DNA of 64,000 nt from Thermohalobaculum sp039805905 (GCA_039805905.1 JBDIVM010000003.1:1-64000); one strand, 5' to 3'. Numbered from the stretch's first letter, positions 51,713 to 60,638 are shown. Notes: a model not told the origin generated them from the letters alone. Translations and numbers: made by a program.

Positions 51713-52684
51713 TTACCCCGACGCAATGCGCCCGCGGAACGGGGCGATCTCCGCACCTGGATCAGGATCCGTCGCGACGGGGGTGTCCGTTCGTTCCGGC
51801 GCAGCCGCTCCGGCGCCCGCGCGCGAGCCCCTGGCAGGCATGGCGAGCGGCCCCAGGCTCTCGAGATACGCGCCGGCCCCGCCCGCCCGGTCGTAGACGG
51901 GGAACTCCACCGAACGGTCGCGGAAGCTCTTCAGCACCTGGCCGAGCCCCATCATCCCGGTCTCGCGCTGGCGACGGACCTGATCGAGGTCGATCTCGAT
52001 CGGGAACATGTCCTCCTGCCCGGCCGACTGGTGCAGCACATGGGCCGACGGGCCGATCACGCAGGAGCGCCCGACGCCGCCGGCACCGAGCCCGTTCACG
52101 TCGAACACGAAGCACTGGAACTGCGCCGCCGTCGCCCGGGCGATGGCGAGTTCGGCATCGCGGTCGGCGGTGCCGGTCAGCACCGGATGGAGCAGGACCT
52201 CGACACCATGGCTCGTCAGATGCCGCGTCGTCTCCGGGAACCAGATATCGTAGCAGATCGACAGCCCGAAGCGCCCGACACCCGGCACGTCGAAGATGCA
52301 GAACTCGGTCCCGGCGGCAACCTCGTCGTCCTCGTAGGGCCGGAACGGGAACATCTTGCGGTAGCGGGCGACGATCTCGCCCTCCGGGCTGATTACCACG
52401 GCGGTGTTGTAGATGCGGCCGTCCTCCGCCTTCTCGAACATCGAGCCGGGGATCAGCCAGACGCCGTGGCGCCGGGCATCGACGCAGAACTGGTCGATGG
52501 CCTGGTTCGGAAATGGCTGGGCGAAGCGGGTGAGCGGCCCGTAGGGCGAAAGCTCGCTGAACATCACCATCTGGGTCCAGGGAAACCGGCCCATCAGGAT
52601 ATCGAGCCGGTGGCGCATGCCCTCGACATTGTCGTTCAGGGCTGCAACATGCATCTGCACGCCGGCGATCGCGAAGGGAGTCAT
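51713..52684 (-). CDS. carbon-nitrogen hydrolase (nitrilase superfamily)
   Basis: About 323 residues. The Glu-Lys-Cys triad is visible: FSELSPYG, YRKMFPFRPYE and LSICYDIWFPE. It is a cytoplasmic amidase of the CN-hydrolase group; relatives include N-carbamoylputrescine amidase (AguB) and omega-amidase. It has a 40-residue Pro/Ala-rich tail at the C-terminus. The start at 52684 (MTPFAIAGVQMHV) is preferred over 52723. It leads the operon with the decarboxylase 57 bases downstream. Confidence 0.9.
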   Translation of the reverse strand: MTPFAIAGVQMHVAALNDNVEGMRHRLDILMGRFPWTQMVMFSELSPYGPLTRFAQPFPNQAIDQFCVDARRHGVWLIPGSMFEKAEDGRIYNTAVVISPEGEIVARYRKMFPFRPYEDDEVAAGTEFCIFDVPGVGRFGLSICYDIWFPETTRHLTSHGVEVLLHPVLTGTADRDAELAIARATAAQFQCFVFDVNGLGAGGVGRSCVIGPSAHVLHQSAGQEDMFPIEIDLDQVRRQRETGMMGLGQVLKSFRDRSVEFPVYDRAGGAGAYLESLGPLAMPARGSRAGAGAAAPERTDTPVATDPDPGAEIAPFRGRIASG

Positions 52685-52881
52685 GCCGTCCAGGCTCCGT
52701 CTGTTCCACCCGATTCCGGCCATTTATTGCCCGAAAACCGGAAATGGCAACAGGTCCGGCGCCACCGAGCCACACAGGCGATGGCGGCCCGCGCCGCAGC
52801 GGCGAGATGGCCTCAGGCCGAAAGACGGGATATCGTGATCTGGCGCCGGACCCGAGGCTGACCACCGGGGGGGGGAGCGGA

Positions 52882-53817
52882 ATGGCCCTGCTGATCGAGA
52901 CCGGACAGCCGGACTGGATGACGAACGAGGAACTTCGCGACGCGCTGCGGCCGCTGCTGCCGGAGGCGGAGATCCGCTGCGCGCCGGAGCTCGGCGAAGC
53001 GGCGGAGATCGTCATGCTCGCCTGCAGCCGCCTGCCGCCCGGGTTGCCGGCAAGGCTGCCCGGTCTCCGGCTGGTCCAGAAGCTGGGGGCCGGGGTCGAG
53101 ACGATCGTCGGCAACGCGGACCTCGCCCCCGGCGTCCGGGTTGCCCGGCTGAAGCCGGACGCCCCGTCGCAGGAGATCGCCGAGTACTGCCTCGCCTACG
53201 TTCTGCGCGAGCAGCGCAACATGGCCTTCCACGCTGAGCGGCAGCGCGCCGGCGCCTGGGCGGTGCTGGCCCCGCGCGAGTCCCCGGCGACAGTGGTGGG
53301 CGTGCTCGGTCTCGGCCATATCGGCGGGCGCGTCGCCACTGCCTTCGCCGGACTGGGCTTCCCTGTGATCGGCTGGAGCCGAAGCCCGAAGGCGCTGCCG
53401 GGCATCGACTGCCGCCATGGCACGGCGGCGCTGCGGGAGCTGCTGGGGAGGTGCGATTTCGTCTGCTCGGTGCTGCCCTCGACGCCGGCCACCCGCGACC
53501 TCGCCGATGCGCGTTTCTTCGCGGCAATGAAGCCCGGGGCCATGCTGATCAATGTCGGACGGGGCGATCTGGTGGTCGAGGCGGACCTCGTCGCCGCCCT
53601 CGATTCCGGCCATCTCGCCGGAGCGGTGCTGGACGTGTTCCGGACCGAACCCCTTCCCGCCGGGCATCCGTTCTGGACACATTCGAAGATCACCGTCACC
53701 CCGCACGTCTCGGGCTGGCGGGTGACGGGCGGGCTGGAGACCGTCGCCGCGAACTACCGCCGCCTGATCGCGGGCGAGCCGCTCCTGAACGAGGTCGACC
53801 GGGCGGCGGGCTATTGA
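52882..53817 (+). CDS. D-2-hydroxyacid dehydrogenase (GhrA-like)
   Basis: A 311-residue NAD(P)-dependent 2-hydroxyacid dehydrogenase. The nucleotide fold is VVGVLGLGHIGGRVATAF, and the catalytic set includes INVGRGDLVVEADL (Arg), FRTEPLPAGHPFW (Glu) and ITVTPHVSG (His). It resembles glyoxylate/hydroxypyruvate reductases. A run of nine G lies at 52867-52875 just before the start, at the ribosome-site position, so slippage could alter expression. It is divergent from the nitrilase operon. Confidence 0.9.
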   Translation: MALLIETGQPDWMTNEELRDALRPLLPEAEIRCAPELGEAAEIVMLACSRLPPGLPARLPGLRLVQKLGAGVETIVGNADLAPGVRVARLKPDAPSQEIAEYCLAYVLREQRNMAFHAERQRAGAWAVLAPRESPATVVGVLGLGHIGGRVATAFAGLGFPVIGWSRSPKALPGIDCRHGTAALRELLGRCDFVCSVLPSTPATRDLADARFFAAMKPGAMLINVGRGDLVVEADLVAALDSGHLAGAVLDVFRTEPLPAGHPFWTHSKITVTPHVSGWRVTGGLETVAANYRRLIAGEPLLNEVDRAAGY

Positions 53818-53913
53818 CGCCTGGCCGCGGCGGTCGTCGACCGGCGCGGATGCTTGCCACCCGGCGGAATAACGCGCATTGGTCGGGCCTGAGCCGCGCG
53901 GAGCGCATCGAGC

Positions 53914-54552
53914 ATGACCGACTGGCCCCATGACGCGGCCCTGCGCCGCCGGATCGCCGGCAACATCGCCGCATATTCCCGCGTGGCGGGGGCGGACACG
54001 GGCCTGAAGCCTGCCGCGGTGTCGATCGTGCTGGCGCCGGCGGACGGCGGCACCTGCCTGCTCCTGACCCGCCGGGCCCGCCGGCTGTCGCGGCATGCCG
54101 GGCAGTATGCGCTGCCGGGCGGGCGGGTCGATCCGGGCGAGGATGCGCTGACGGCGGCGCGGCGCGAGCTCGGCGAGGAACTCGGGATCGAGGCCGGGGC
54201 CGAGATGTTCCTCGGTGCGCTCGATGACCTGCCGACGTGGTCGGGCTATCTCGTGACCCCCTTCGTGGTCTGGCTCGGCGCCGAGGCCGAGCTGCGGCCC
54301 GCCCCGGACGAGATCGACAGGGTATTCCGGATCCCGCTCAAGGATCTCCATGCCGGGCGCGGGCGCGGCGGCAACCGGCGCGGGGCCGCCGGCGAAGGCG
54401 AGCCCGGCGTCTTTTCCCTCTTCATCCCGACCCTCGGCCACGACCTGTTCGCGCCGACTGCGGCGATCCTCGAACATTTCCGCGAGGTGGCGCTTGCGGG
54501 CCGGGCCACGCCCGTCGTCCGGTTCGGCGAGCCTGCTTTCGCGCGCAAGTGA
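53914..54552 (+). CDS. NUDIX hydrolase (CoA pyrophosphatase-like)
   Basis: A 212-residue NUDIX protein. The NUDIX box reads GGRVDPGEDALTAARRELGE then ELG (G-x5-E-x7-R-E-U-x-E-E type), followed by LPTWSGYLVTPFVVWL. The N-terminal LLTRRARRLSRHAGQYALPG matches the CoA-pyrophosphatase subgroup, which hydrolyses CoA or dinucleoside compounds. A near-repeat of GATTGGGCACGAGT follows its stop. Confidence 0.92.
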   Translation: MTDWPHDAALRRRIAGNIAAYSRVAGADTGLKPAAVSIVLAPADGGTCLLLTRRARRLSRHAGQYALPGGRVDPGEDALTAARRELGEELGIEAGAEMFLGALDDLPTWSGYLVTPFVVWLGAEAELRPAPDEIDRVFRIPLKDLHAGRGRGGNRRGAAGEGEPGVFSLFIPTLGHDLFAPTAAILEHFREVALAGRATPVVRFGEPAFARK

Positions 54553-54659
54553 TCGGGCACGAGTGATTGGGCACGAGTGACGGAGCGAGCTATCTCGGTG
54601 CCGCCCTGACACGCCTTCCGGCCGGACCCCATCGCGAGCCGCAGCGGCTGCCGCAGCCG

Positions 54660-54758
54660 TCACAGCGCGGAAATTCCGCTTTCTCTGCTATATTCTCATT
54701 GATCTTGGGAAATTTTGACAGAGAATGCATATAAACAACGCGCCTCGTCGGGGAGACA
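54660..54758 (+). promoter_or_regulatory. AT-rich leader with palindrome upstream of tupB
   Basis: The palindrome GCGGAAATTCCGC lies at 54667-54679, followed by an AT-rich stretch with TATATT and TATAAA elements and TTGACA at 54715-54720. It should carry the tup promoter and may include a tungstate or molybdate operator. Spacing of the -35/-10 candidates is not ideal. Confidence 0.35.
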
Positions 54759-55466
54759 ATGCAGGATTTCGGGGCTGCATTCGGTCAGGCACTGACGCTG
54801 ATCGGCTCGGCGGATGCGGATCTCGTCGAGATCATCGCGCTGAGCCTGCGCGTGACGTTCAGTGCGGTTGCCGTCGCCTGCCTGATCGGGCTGCCGGTCG
54901 GCGCGATCCTCGCGGTCGGCCGTTTTCCGGGGCGCACAGCGGTGGCCGTGCTGGTCAATGCGATGATGGGCCTGCCGCCGGTCGTCGTCGGACTCGGCGT
55001 GTACCTCATGCTGTCAGCGGCGGGTCCGTTCGGTGTGCTCCAGCTTCTCTATACGCCGACCGCGATGATCATAGCCCAGGTGATCCTGGTCACCCCGATC
55101 ATTGCCGGGCTCACCCGCCAGGTCGTGCTCGACCTCCACAGCGAGTATGACGAGCTCCTGCGGATGCTCGGCACCTCGCTGATCGGCACCGTGCGCACCC
55201 TGCTCTGGGATGCCCGCTACTCGCTCCTGACCACGGCGCTTGCCGGACTCGGGCGGGCGCTGGCCGAGGTCGGGGCGGTGATCATCGTCGGCGGGAACAT
55301 CAACCACGTCACCCGGACGATGACGACGGCGATCGCGCTCGAGACCGCAAAGGGCGAGCTGGCGCTGGCGCTCGGGCTCGGCATCATCCTGATCTCGCTG
55401 TCGATCATCATCAGCGCCGGCCTGATGGCCCTGCGCGCGATGGCCGTGCGGATGGCCTATGCGTGA
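54759..55466 (+). CDS. tupB: tungstate ABC transporter permease TupB
   Basis: A 235-residue permease with about five to six helices and the EAA-type loop YDELLRMLGTSLIGTVRTLL then ALAEVGAVIIVGGNINHVTRT, which is characteristic of TupB/anion-type permeases. It is the membrane subunit of the TupABC tungstate importer. It overlaps tupC by eight bases. Order here is tupB-tupC-tupA. Confidence 0.9.
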   Translation: MQDFGAAFGQALTLIGSADADLVEIIALSLRVTFSAVAVACLIGLPVGAILAVGRFPGRTAVAVLVNAMMGLPPVVVGLGVYLMLSAAGPFGVLQLLYTPTAMIIAQVILVTPIIAGLTRQVVLDLHSEYDELLRMLGTSLIGTVRTLLWDARYSLLTTALAGLGRALAEVGAVIIVGGNINHVTRTMTTAIALETAKGELALALGLGIILISLSIIISAGLMALRAMAVRMAYA

Positions 55467-56211
55467 CATGGTGCGCAGCCCCGACCCCGGCGGCGCGCGC
55501 GCCAGCATCCTGCCGGTCGCGCTCGATGGCATCAGATTCGAGGTGCCGGGCAAGCGGCTGGTCGACGGGGTGACGCTCCGGCTCACTGCCGGCCCGCTCA
55601 CCTGCATCATGGGGCCGAACGGCGCCGGCAAGAGCCTGCTGCTGCGGCTGATCGCCGGCCTGATCCGGCCGACCGGCGGGCGCATCGACTACGCTGGCGC
55701 CACGGCGCCGGGAAGGAACAGGATCGCCCTGGTCTTCCAGCGTCCGGTGCTGCTGCGCCGGTCGGTTGCGGCCAATCTCGACCATGCCCTGGCCAGCTAC
55801 GGGGTGCCGCGCGCCGGGCGCCGCGGGCGGATTGCCGCCCTGCTTGCAGAAGCGCAGCTCGCACATCTCGCGAACAGCCCCGCCAGGGCGCTTTCGGGCG
55901 GCGAACAGCAGCGGCTGGCCATGATCCGGGCGCTCGCGGCCGGGCCCGACCTGCTGCTGCTCGACGAGCCGGCCGCCAGCCTCGACCCGCAGGCGACGGC
56001 TGCGATCGAGGCGATGATGCGGCGCGCGGCGGCGCGCGGGGTCAAGGTGGTGCTGGTGACCCATGACCGCGACCACGCGCGCCGCGTCGCCGACGAGGTG
56101 GTGTTCCTGCACCTTGGGCGCGTCAGCGAGCGCGCCGCGGCCGACCGGTTCTTCGACCGGCCGGGATCGCTTGAGGCCAGAGCCTACCTGGCCGGGCGAC
56201 TGCTGATCTGA
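55459..56211 (+). CDS. tupC: tungstate ABC transporter ATP-binding protein TupC
   Basis: A 250-residue ABC ATPase. Walker A is IMGPNGAGKSLLLRLIAGL, the signature is ALSGGEQQRLAMIRALA, Walker B is LLLLDEPAASLDP, and the H-loop is VLVTHDRDHARR. A short N-terminal extension precedes the fold. It energises TupB in the cytoplasm. Confidence 0.93.
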   Translation: MRDMVRSPDPGGARASILPVALDGIRFEVPGKRLVDGVTLRLTAGPLTCIMGPNGAGKSLLLRLIAGLIRPTGGRIDYAGATAPGRNRIALVFQRPVLLRRSVAANLDHALASYGVPRAGRRGRIAALLAEAQLAHLANSPARALSGGEQQRLAMIRALAAGPDLLLLDEPAASLDPQATAAIEAMMRRAAARGVKVVLVTHDRDHARRVADEVVFLHLGRVSERAAADRFFDRPGSLEARAYLAGRLLI

Positions 56212-56241
56212 CATCCATTCCGCGATAAGGGAGAGAAACGC

Positions 56242-57072
56242 ATGTTGCATCGCCTCATATCCACCGGCGCGGCTGGTCTGCTCGCCCTTGGGCTCGGCCT
56301 CGCCGGCCCCGCCGCCGCGCAGGAGAACTTCATCGTCGTCCAGTCGACCACCTCGACCGAGAATTCCGGGCTGTTCGGCGCGCTGCTGCCCGCATTCAAG
56401 GAGAAGACCGGCACCGAGGTCCGGGTGGTCGCGGTCGGCACCGGCCAGGCGATCAAGAACGCGCAGAACTGCGATGGCGACGTGCTGCTGGTCCATGCCA
56501 AGGCCGCCGAGGAAACCTTCGTCGCCGAGGGCTACGGCGTGAGGCGCACCGACCTCATGTACAACGACTTCGTGATCGTCGGTCCGGCCGCCGACCCGGC
56601 CGGGATCGCCGGAACGAAGGACACCGCAGTGGCGCTCGCGAAAATCCAGGGTGCCGCCGCCCCCTTCGTCTCGCGCGGCGACGATTCGGGCACCCACAAG
56701 GCCGAACTCGCGCTCTGGAAGGCGGCCGGCATCGACCCGAAGGCCGCGAGCGGCTCATGGTATCGCGAGACCGGCTCCGGCATGGGCGCGACGCTGAACA
56801 CCGCCGTCGGCATGGGCGCCTATGCGCTGACCGACCGGGCGACCTGGATCTCGTTCGGCAACAAGGGCGACTTCCAGATCGCGGTCGAAGGCGACGCGGT
56901 GCTGTTCAACCAGTACGGCGTGATCCTGGTGAACCCGGCCAGGTGCCCGAACGTGAAGGCCGTGCAGGGCCAGGCCTTTATCGACTGGCTCCTCTCCGAT
57001 GATGGCCAGGCCGCCATCGCCGGCTATACGATCAACGGCCAGCAGCTGTTCTTCCCGAACGCGCCGCGCTGA
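56242..57072 (+). CDS. tupA: tungstate-binding periplasmic protein TupA
   Basis: A 276-residue solute-binding protein with a signal peptide ending PAAAQE. The TupA hallmark VQSTTSTENSGLFGALLP contains the TTS-type anion-binding motif, and FVSRGDDSGTHKAELALW holds the second site. WYRETGSGMGATLNTAVGM is typical of TupA over molybdate-binding ModA. It probably takes tungstate for tungsto-enzymes such as formate dehydrogenases. A terminator follows. Confidence 0.94.
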   Translation: MLHRLISTGAAGLLALGLGLAGPAAAQENFIVVQSTTSTENSGLFGALLPAFKEKTGTEVRVVAVGTGQAIKNAQNCDGDVLLVHAKAAEETFVAEGYGVRRTDLMYNDFVIVGPAADPAGIAGTKDTAVALAKIQGAAAPFVSRGDDSGTHKAELALWKAAGIDPKAASGSWYRETGSGMGATLNTAVGMGAYALTDRATWISFGNKGDFQIAVEGDAVLFNQYGVILVNPARCPNVKAVQGQAFIDWLLSDDGQAAIAGYTINGQQLFFPNAPR

Positions 57073-57126
57073 CCGGCTGACAGGGCGGCCCGAGCCCGGT
57101 CCTTCCCAGTCTCGGGGCAGGCCCGG

Positions 57127-57157
57127 GATGCGCCGCTCTCCCCCGGAGCGGCGCATC
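57127..57157 (+). terminator. terminator after tupA
   Basis: GATGCGCCGCTC (57127-57138) and GAGCGGCGCATC (57146-57157) form a perfect twelve-base-pair stem with a seven-base loop, followed by GCCTTTCC. It closes the tup operon before ccmC. Confidence 0.75.
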
Positions 57158-57235
57158 GCCTTTCCGGGGCCACCATCCGCGTGAGCGGCATCCTGCCCGT
57201 TGCCACCGGCGCCCGGCTGGCCTAGGTAGATCGCC

Positions 57236-57961
57236 ATGTCGATCTGGCGCTATGCGAACCCGGCCGAGTTCATGCGCGTGACCGCACGCCTGCTGCCGCC
57301 GCTCTGGGCGGCCGCCGCGATCGTGCTGGCGGTCGGCCTCGGCTGGGCTCTGTTCGCCACGCCCGACGACTACAAGCAGGGCTCCACCGTCAGAATCCTC
57401 TTCATCCACGTCCCCGCCGCCATGCTGGCGATCAATACCTACGCGATCATGGCGGTCGCCTCGGGAGTGGGCATCGTCCGCCGTCACCATGTCAGCTTCC
57501 TCGTCGCCAAGGCCGCGGCACCGATCGGCGCCGCCTTCACGGCCATTGCGCTGATCACCGGCGCCGTCTGGGGCCAGCCGATGTGGGGCACCTGGTGGGT
57601 CTGGGACGCCCGGCTGACCTCGGTGCTGATCATGTTCTTCTTCTATCTCGGCTACATCGCGCTGTGGGAGACCATCGAGGAGCCGGAGAAGGCCGCCGAC
57701 CTCTCCGGCGTGCTTTGCCTCGTCGGTGTGATCTTCGCGTTCCTGTCGCGCTACGCGGTCAATTTCTGGGCGACGCTGCACCAGGGCGCCTCCTTGAGCC
57801 TCGCCGAGGGGCAGCGCGTCGACGACGCCTTCCGCACGCCGCTCTACCTGATGATGATCGGCTTCTACCTGTTCTTCATCGCGCTCCTGCTGGTGCGCGC
57901 GCGCACCGAGATCCGTCTCCGTCGCGCCCGCTCGCTGCGGCTGCAGGGGGCCACCGCATGA
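57236..57961 (+). CDS. ccmC: haem exporter permease CcmC
   Basis: A 241-residue, six-helix protein of the cytochrome c maturation system I. The tryptophan-rich haem-handling motif is WGTWWVWDARLTS, with conserved His residues in ILFIHVPAAM and WATLHQGAS. It passes haem to CcmE at the periplasmic face. It overlaps ccmD by four bases. Confidence 0.96.
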   Translation: MSIWRYANPAEFMRVTARLLPPLWAAAAIVLAVGLGWALFATPDDYKQGSTVRILFIHVPAAMLAINTYAIMAVASGVGIVRRHHVSFLVAKAAAPIGAAFTAIALITGAVWGQPMWGTWWVWDARLTSVLIMFFFYLGYIALWETIEEPEKAADLSGVLCLVGVIFAFLSRYAVNFWATLHQGASLSLAEGQRVDDAFRTPLYLMMIGFYLFFIALLLVRARTEIRLRRARSLRLQGATA

Positions 57962-58110
57962 GCTTCCTCGCGGATCAATACGCCGTCTATGTGCTCGCGG
58001 CCTACTTGGCCACGGCGGCGGTCCTCGGCTGGCTCCTGTGGTCGACGCTCGCCGCCAGCGCAAGGGCTCGCAGGGACCTCGCCGATGTCGAGAGGGATAG
58101 GGGGAGATGA
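57958..58110 (+). CDS. ccmD: haem exporter protein CcmD
   Basis: A 50-residue protein with one transmembrane helix (YVLAAYLATAAVLGWLLWST) and a basic, then acidic cytoplasmic tail. This size and place between ccmC and ccmG identify CcmD, which stabilises CcmC and CcmE. It overlaps both neighbours by four bases. Confidence 0.92.
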   Translation: MSFLADQYAVYVLAAYLATAAVLGWLLWSTLAASARARRDLADVERDRGR

Positions 58111-58694
58111 GCGAGACGCCTCGGACCAACGGCGCCGACGAGCCGCCGGGCGGCTTCCGGCTCTGGATGCTGGTCCCGGCCCTCGGCGCCGCAGCCGTCC
58201 TGGCCGTGTTCCTGCTCGGGCTCCGTCGCGAGGATGGCGGGCGGCAGCTGCCCTCGGCCCTGATCGGCAAGCCGGCGCCGGAATTCGTACTGCCGCCGCT
58301 CCACGAGGGCCAGCGGGGTTTCTCCACCGCCGACCTGCGGGCGCCGGGAGTGAAGCTGGTGAACGTCTGGGCGAGCTGGTGCGTGCCCTGCCGGGCCGAG
58401 CATCCGAAACTCGCTGAGCTGGCCGCGATGGGCCTGACCATCCACGGCATCAATTACAAGGACACCGACGCGGCGGCTGACCGGTTCCTGCAGGAACTCG
58501 GCAATCCCTTCACCCTGATCGGCGCCGATCGCTCGGGCCGGGTCGGGATCGACTGGGGCGTCTATGGGGTGCCGGAGACCTTCGTGATCGATGGCGAGGG
58601 CAGGATCGTCTACAAACATGTCGGCCCCATCCAGGCGACGGACATCGCGAAGAAGATCCTGCCTGCGGTCGAGCAGGCGAAGGCGGCAGAATAG
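58107..58694 (+). CDS. ccmG: thiol:disulfide interchange protein CcmG/DsbE
   Basis: A 195-residue membrane-anchored thioredoxin-fold protein. After one N-terminal helix (LWMLVPALGAAAVLAVFLLG) the active site reads NVWASWCVPCRAEHP. VYGVPETFVIDGEGRIVYKH is the cis-Pro region of CcmG. It keeps apocytochrome cysteines reduced, with electrons likely from CcdA. It ends the ccmCDG operon. Confidence 0.95.
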   Translation: MSETPRTNGADEPPGGFRLWMLVPALGAAAVLAVFLLGLRREDGGRQLPSALIGKPAPEFVLPPLHEGQRGFSTADLRAPGVKLVNVWASWCVPCRAEHPKLAELAAMGLTIHGINYKDTDAAADRFLQELGNPFTLIGADRSGRVGIDWGVYGVPETFVIDGEGRIVYKHVGPIQATDIAKKILPAVEQAKAAE

Positions 58695-59040
58695 GCGCCG
58701 CAACGGCCGCTGCTGCGCGGGCCGCGCAGCTCGGGCCTGCGAACCGGGCCGGCATCCGCGCCTGCCGGCCGCGGCCCGGGCCGATTCGTGACCAGGCGCC
58801 GCCGGAGACGGGGTCAGGAACGGACCCAACACTTCGGGCGCGCCCGGGCAACGGCAACAATCGAGATTGAAAACCCAGAAAAAATGAGGCCTTCCTGTAT
58901 CTTAAGCATGAATAGGGCCAAAAACCCACAATCCAATATAAGTATCAAATTGAAACTACTCTCCAAAGAGTTGATTTTTTCGTCAATTTTGCAACTATGT
59001 CTATTGGCGGTGTGGCGTTCCTTCTTGTTGCGTGGAGTAA
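58695..59040. other. AT-rich intergenic island with nested hairpins
   Basis: The part 58855-59030 is strikingly AT-rich in an otherwise very GC-rich window. It contains ACTCT-CCAA-AGAGT (58958-58971) followed by GA and six T (58975-58980), terminator-like, and an outer imperfect pair CAAATTGA/TCAATTTTG (about 58946-58991). A frame over it is not coding in appearance. It lies directly before the TadG-like gene and probably includes its promoter. Confidence 0.5.
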
Positions 59041-60492
59041 ATGTCGATGCGTGTCCGCATCAACCGACAGCCGAAATCATGCCCAGGCGCCCGAGGCAGG
59101 TTGCGCCAGTTCATTGCCCGGGATGACGATGGCGGCATCACCATCTTCGTCCTGACCCTGACCATCCTGCTCCTTGTCGCCGGGGGCATGGCGGTGGACT
59201 ACCAGCGCTACGAGCTGGCGCGGGCGGATCTGCAGGATGCTCTCGACCGCGGCGTGCTCGCGGCGACGAACAGCAACCAGCTCTACGATCCGTCGGCCGA
59301 GCAGAGCGTCAGCGAGCAGGCCCGGGATGTGATCTCGGACTACATCGCCGCACGCAACTACCGGCCCGCCGGGCTGCAGATCGGGGCCGTGGTCAACGAG
59401 CTCGCCGGCGGACGGTCGATCGCCGCCTCCGCGACGGAGCCGCTCGACACGATCTTCCTCAGGATGATCGGCATCGACCGGATGAACGTCGTCGTCAACG
59501 CAACCGCCGTCCAGGCGACGCCGAAGCTCGAGATCACGGTGGTGCTCGACGTATCCGGATCGATGGGGTGGAACTCGACCTCGTCGCCCGGCCGGAAGAT
59601 CGATCAGCTCAAGAGTGCCGCGAAGGAGTTCCTCGAGACCATCCTCGCGCCCGAGGTCGGTGCCCAGACCCTCATCACGATCGTGCCGTTCTCGCAGCAG
59701 GTGAACCTTCGGCGCGAGATGGCCGATCTCTACCGGCTGAACCGGCGCCACGACTTTTCGAGCTGCTTCGATTTCCACAGCCTCGACTTCGATACGGTCA
59801 CGATGCCGACCCAGCCCGGCACCCCCTACATCCACGGTCAGCACTTCATCGAGAGCGGGTCGGGGTCGTCGCGCCTCTTCGGCTGCCCCAAGACCAACAA
59901 CGCGATCACCCCGTTCTCGAACAACCTTGCCGCGCTCAGCGCCGCCGTCGATGCGCTGACCGTCGAGACCTGGACCACGACCTATGTCGGCGTGAAATGG
60001 GGGGCCGCCCTGCTCGATCCGACCTCGCGCCCCGTTGTCAACGCGATGATCGCCAACGGCACGCTCGGCGAGGAATTCGCCGGTTGGCCGAATGACTGGG
60101 ACGACCCCTCGACACGCAAGATCGCCGTGGTGATGTCCGACGGCCAGAACACGCGGCTGAACGAGATCGTCGAGAGCCGGTACAGCCGGCACCCCGCCAC
60201 CTACTGGAACGTGAATCCCCCCCGCAGCAACGAGAAGTACTCGGTGATCGACAACGAGCGGACCGGCGAGGGCGACCGTCTGCTGAAGGATATCTGCGAC
60301 GAGATCAAGGCGGCCGGCGCCTCGACCATCTACACCATCGGGTTCGAGCTGGCGGGACAGCCCCGGGCCGAACAGGCGCTGGGCGATTGTGCGTCGTCGC
60401 CGTCCTCGTTCTACCTGGTGGACGGGGTCGAGATCTCCACTGCCTTCCGGAACATCGCCGACGAGATCGTGAACCTGAAGCTCACCCACTGA
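59041..60492 (+). CDS. TadG-like protein with VWA domain
   Basis: A 483-residue protein. The N-terminus has a Flp-pilus-assembly TadE/G-type segment (GGITIFVLTLTILLLVAGGMAV, then DYQRYELARADLQDALDRG). The rest is a von Willebrand A domain with MIDAS DVSGSMGW, the Thr region TWTTTYVGVKWGAALL and VVMSDGQNTRLNE. It is probably exported or envelope-bound, with a metal-dependent adhesion or assembly function. No other tad genes are near. The ATG at 59041 follows the AT-rich island. Confidence 0.87.
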   Translation: MSMRVRINRQPKSCPGARGRLRQFIARDDDGGITIFVLTLTILLLVAGGMAVDYQRYELARADLQDALDRGVLAATNSNQLYDPSAEQSVSEQARDVISDYIAARNYRPAGLQIGAVVNELAGGRSIAASATEPLDTIFLRMIGIDRMNVVVNATAVQATPKLEITVVLDVSGSMGWNSTSSPGRKIDQLKSAAKEFLETILAPEVGAQTLITIVPFSQQVNLRREMADLYRLNRRHDFSSCFDFHSLDFDTVTMPTQPGTPYIHGQHFIESGSGSSRLFGCPKTNNAITPFSNNLAALSAAVDALTVETWTTTYVGVKWGAALLDPTSRPVVNAMIANGTLGEEFAGWPNDWDDPSTRKIAVVMSDGQNTRLNEIVESRYSRHPATYWNVNPPRSNEKYSVIDNERTGEGDRLLKDICDEIKAAGASTIYTIGFELAGQPRAEQALGDCASSPSSFYLVDGVEISTAFRNIADEIVNLKLTH

Positions 60493-60601
60493 GCGCGGCC
60501 GCGGCGACGCGGCCGGAACGCAGGGATCGCGCGCCGACGCGGCGGATGCGAATCTTCCGGCACGGCCTGCGCGCGACCAGTCCCGGGCAGCGGGCCTGAG
60601 C

Positions 60602-60621
60602 GGGCGGCGCCGGCGCCGCCC
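60602..60621. terminator. perfect 20-base palindrome between convergent genes
   Basis: GGGCGGCGCCGGCGCCGCCC is a perfect palindrome between the TadG-like gene and the convergent yciB. As RNA it could form a hairpin that ends transcription from both sides. There is no T-run. Confidence 0.5.
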
Positions 60622-60638
60622 GGCAGTCCGGCGGGCAG

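Noticed and set aside
58788..59126. 112-codon frame across the AT-rich island
   Set aside because: It changes composition abruptly, overlaps the TadG-like start and shows no motif; hairpins fit a regulatory region better.
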